A stretch of 8,323 nt of DNA from NCBI GenBank assembly GCA_023427575.1, contig JAEZAY010000280.1, forward strand, positions 1 through 8,323. Reading direction: 5' to 3'. The notes beneath the pieces are model-generated. The model ran no database searches, was not told the DNA's origin, and saw nothing but the letters and a program-made list of their open reading frames with translations. This DNA is from Bacteroidota bacterium (lineage in GTDB: Bacteria > Bacteroidota > Bacteroidia > Chitinophagales > Chitinophagaceae). Both the position numbers and the translations under genes were made by a program. Positions 7,028 through 8,323 of this stretch are shown here, in pieces (the stretch's first letter is position 1; every line of letters starts with the position of its first letter).

Positions 7028-7363
7028 ATGGAACCCAGGAATGAAACAAACAGAAGAATTGAGGAAACGCTTTCCGCGCTGGATAATCTTACCAGAACGG
7101 GGCCGGGGCCATTTTTTTATACAAGGGTGCAGGCCCGGATGCAGAGTTACAAAAGATCGGTGCTCGATAGCGTGATCGCCTTTCTGGCCCGGCCGGCAGT
7201 TGCCGTATCAATGGCCGTGGCAGTCATTCTTTTTAATGGCCTGGTGTTGATTGAAACCAATAACAGTCCGAACAACCCGCCGAATCCAAATTACGATATA
7301 GCCCTGGCCGAGGAGTTTAATCCGCTGCAGATCGTTACTTTTTATGACGCCGAAAATCCTTAA
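7028..7363 (+). CDS. Small single-TM protein, candidate anti-sigma factor
   Basis: This 111-residue protein shows a charged, probably helical cytoplasmic N-terminus (residues 1-55). A conserved-looking PFFYTRVQARM motif sits at 28-38. One hydrophobic TM segment (about 56-75, PAVAVSMAVAVILFNGLVLI) follows, then a short Asn/Pro-rich extracytoplasmic tail ending in DAENP. It contains no Cys or His, so it is not a zinc-binding (ZAS) anti-sigma factor. I recognise it only as the kind of small membrane protein that often follows ECF sigma genes in Bacteroidota and have no family name for it. Its position directly after the sigma gene (42-bp gap) and before a periplasmic sensor suggests it anchors and inhibits the sigma factor, like CnrY; this is inference. 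Several ATGs precede the chosen start (7018, 7023), but they are in other frames. The next gene begins 9 bp downstream. Confidence 0.72.
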   Translation: MEPRNETNRRIEETLSALDNLTRTGPGPFFYTRVQARMQSYKRSVLDSVIAFLARPAVAVSMAVAVILFNGLVLIETNNSPNNPPNPNYDIALAEEFNPLQIVTFYDAENP

Positions 7364-7372
7364 TAAGCCCTG

Positions 7373-7870
7373 ATGAACAGATATTCCAATAGCAGACCAC
7401 TTCTTCTTATCATTGGTGTGCTTCTGATCTCTAACATTGTTTTACTGGTTTTATTTCTGAATAAAAAGCCCGAAATAAAACCGGAAACCCGGGGCAGGTT
7501 CACTGAATTTTTACGGAAAGACATTGGCTTTCAGGAGGAGCAGATCAAAGAATTTGAAGCCCTGAAAGACAATCACCGGCAAAAGATGAAGCTTTTATTT
7601 GATGATCTCCAAAAAACAAAAACCAATTTTTTCCTCCAGCTCCGCGAATCGGATTCTACAAATTTCAATCTTGATTCCGCAGCCGCACTGATAGGAGATC
7701 GTCAGGCGGCACTTGACAAACAAATTTACAGCCATTTCAGACGCCTCCGTACTCTATGTAATCCCGAACAGCTTCAAAAATTCGACAGCCTTTTCCCGCA
7801 GGTAATTAAACGTATGACCAGCGGCGGACAAGGAAAAGCCCGTTCGGCTGATAGTAAGGAAAATAAATAA
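7373..7870 (+). CDS. Membrane-anchored periplasmic sensor of the CnrX/CpxP/Spy type
   Basis: This 165-residue protein has a short basic N-terminus, one TM anchor (about residues 9-29, PLLLIIGVLLISNIVLLVLFL split by a single Ser-Asn) and a helical periplasmic domain (about 40-150). The second half carries the segment SHFRRLRTLCNPEQLQKFD (120-138), a variant of the LTxxQ motif typical of Spy/CpxP and the heavy-metal-sensor family. An earlier copy-like segment is GFQEEQIKEFEALK (52-65). Proteins of this type fold as four-helix hooks that bind metals or misfolded proteins and signal to partners. Only two His remain (H68, H121), plus C129 and some Met, fewer than the five Ni/Co ligands known for CnrX, so the ligand may not be nickel or cobalt. 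The Lys/Arg-rich C-terminal end (147-165) looks disordered. It starts 9 bp after the one-TM protein, indicating tight co-transcription. Confidence 0.8.
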   Translation: MNRYSNSRPLLLIIGVLLISNIVLLVLFLNKKPEIKPETRGRFTEFLRKDIGFQEEQIKEFEALKDNHRQKMKLLFDDLQKTKTNFFLQLRESDSTNFNLDSAAALIGDRQAALDKQIYSHFRRLRTLCNPEQLQKFDSLFPQVIKRMTSGGQGKARSADSKENK

Positions 7871-7888
7871 ATTTGGCACGCAGGATTT

Positions 7889-7903
7889 TGCCGTTCACCG
7901 GCA
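7889..7903 (+). other. Short perfect hairpin between the two sensor-type genes
   Basis: TGCCG (7889-7893), loop TTCAC, CGGCA (7899-7903). It can be extended by GGA (7883-7885) with TCC (7904-7906) around a TTT bulge. No T run follows, so it is not a standard terminator. It sits in the 54-bp gap before the secreted LTxxQ gene and might tune mRNA stability or expression ratio within the operon. Confidence 0.3.
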
Positions 7904-7924
7904 TCCAATTCTTAAATACTATAC

Positions 7925-8296
7925 ATGAAATCGAGAATTCTGGTTCTATGCCTTTCAATGTTTTCCCTATCGCTGGTAACAAACGCTCAGGGAAATTTTC
8001 AGCGCAGATCAATTGAGGAAAGAGTAAAGGAGGTGATGACGAAAATTACCCCGGCACTTGCGCTCACGGCCGAACAACAACCAAAGGCAGACAGTGCTTT
8101 TACACAATATTATCGAAGCATGCAGGCGCTGAGGGAAGGCATGCAACCAGGCAGCAGGCCCGATCGCTCGCAGTTTGAAAAACTGACGATCGAAAGAGAT
8201 GAAAAACTAAAAGCGGTGCTAACGCCTGATCAGTACAAAAAATTTAAAGATGAAGTGGAAGAAACTCTGCGCCCGCAACGCGGGAACAGGCAATAG
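7925..8296 (+). CDS. Secreted Spy/CpxP-like LTxxQ-motif protein
   Basis: This 123-residue protein has a signal peptide (residues 1-21, hydrophobic core ILVLCLSMFSLSLV, cleavage after T-N-A before Q22), giving a mature periplasmic protein of about 100 residues. Two LTxxQ motifs define the family: LTAEQ at 47-51 and LTPDQ at 99-103, the latter in LTPDQYKKFKDEVEE. Between them are charged helices with a Gly/Pro break (72-79). The Spy/CpxP family are helical periplasmic chaperones or stress-signal inhibitors. Here the protein has no membrane anchor, unlike the preceding gene product, so the pair may act as soluble and tethered versions of one function. Its size is close to Spy's mature form. The ATG at 7925 is the obvious start. 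It ends the visible cluster, and only 27 bases remain in the window. Confidence 0.82.
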   Translation: MKSRILVLCLSMFSLSLVTNAQGNFQRRSIEERVKEVMTKITPALALTAEQQPKADSAFTQYYRSMQALREGMQPGSRPDRSQFEKLTIERDEKLKAVLTPDQYKKFKDEVEETLRPQRGNRQ

Positions 8297-8323
8297 GGTG
8301 GTTTTATAATTGATACATTGAGC

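Noticed and set aside
7873..7892. Sigma-54-like promoter (TTGGCACG followed by TTTTGCC) before the secreted LTxxQ gene
   Set aside because: The GG and GC elements are 13 bases apart (7877-7889) instead of the required 10, so it cannot be a working -24/-12 promoter.

Overview
The window looks like a chromosomal segment of a Bacteroidota bacterium, most likely family Chitinophagaceae. The reasons are: a large outer-membrane beta-barrel protein with a carboxypeptidase-regulatory-like N-terminal domain and a Gly/Arg-rich loop; a DUF5606 protein, a family I know only from Bacteroidota; an M3 oligoendopeptidase of the non-PepF type; ribosome-binding regions that are A-rich with no clear Shine-Dalgarno sequence; and an ECF sigma factor followed by small envelope proteins in an arrangement common in this group. 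Base composition is moderate, near 45-50% GC by eye. I see no mobile element, CRISPR array, tRNA or rRNA.

Layout. (1) Positions 1-199 are the 3' end of a SCO1/SenC-type gene (copper delivery to cytochrome oxidase). It is followed after 2 bp by a Fur-family metalloregulator (202-636). (2) Positions 637-795 are a convergent intergenic region with two hairpins, probably terminators. (3) On the minus strand lie an M3-family metallopeptidase (796-2517) and a DUF5606 protein with a charged Lys/Glu/Ala/Pro tail (2679-3302). They are separated by a good intrinsic terminator, so they are probably separate transcription units. (4) Positions 3303-3527 are a divergent intergenic region with a GC-rich hairpin. 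(5) On the plus strand are an outer-membrane beta-barrel / TonB-receptor-like protein (3528-6350), an ECF sigma factor with a TTG start (6416-6985), a small single-TM protein (7028-7363), a membrane-anchored CnrX/CpxP-like periplasmic sensor (7373-7870) and a secreted LTxxQ (Spy/CpxP-like) protein (7925-8296).

How the genes may work together. The last four genes form an apparent operon whose architecture (sigma factor, small one-TM protein lacking Cys and His, TM-anchored periplasmic helical sensor, secreted helical chaperone-like protein) resembles the CnrH-CnrY-CnrX trans-envelope signalling system of Cupriavidus, but in a Bacteroidota setting. I infer that it senses envelope stress or metal and releases the sigma factor. 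The outer-membrane protein just upstream could be a target or co-regulated partner. This module is the most interesting part of the window. The remaining genes look like ordinary housekeeping or accessory chromosome genes.
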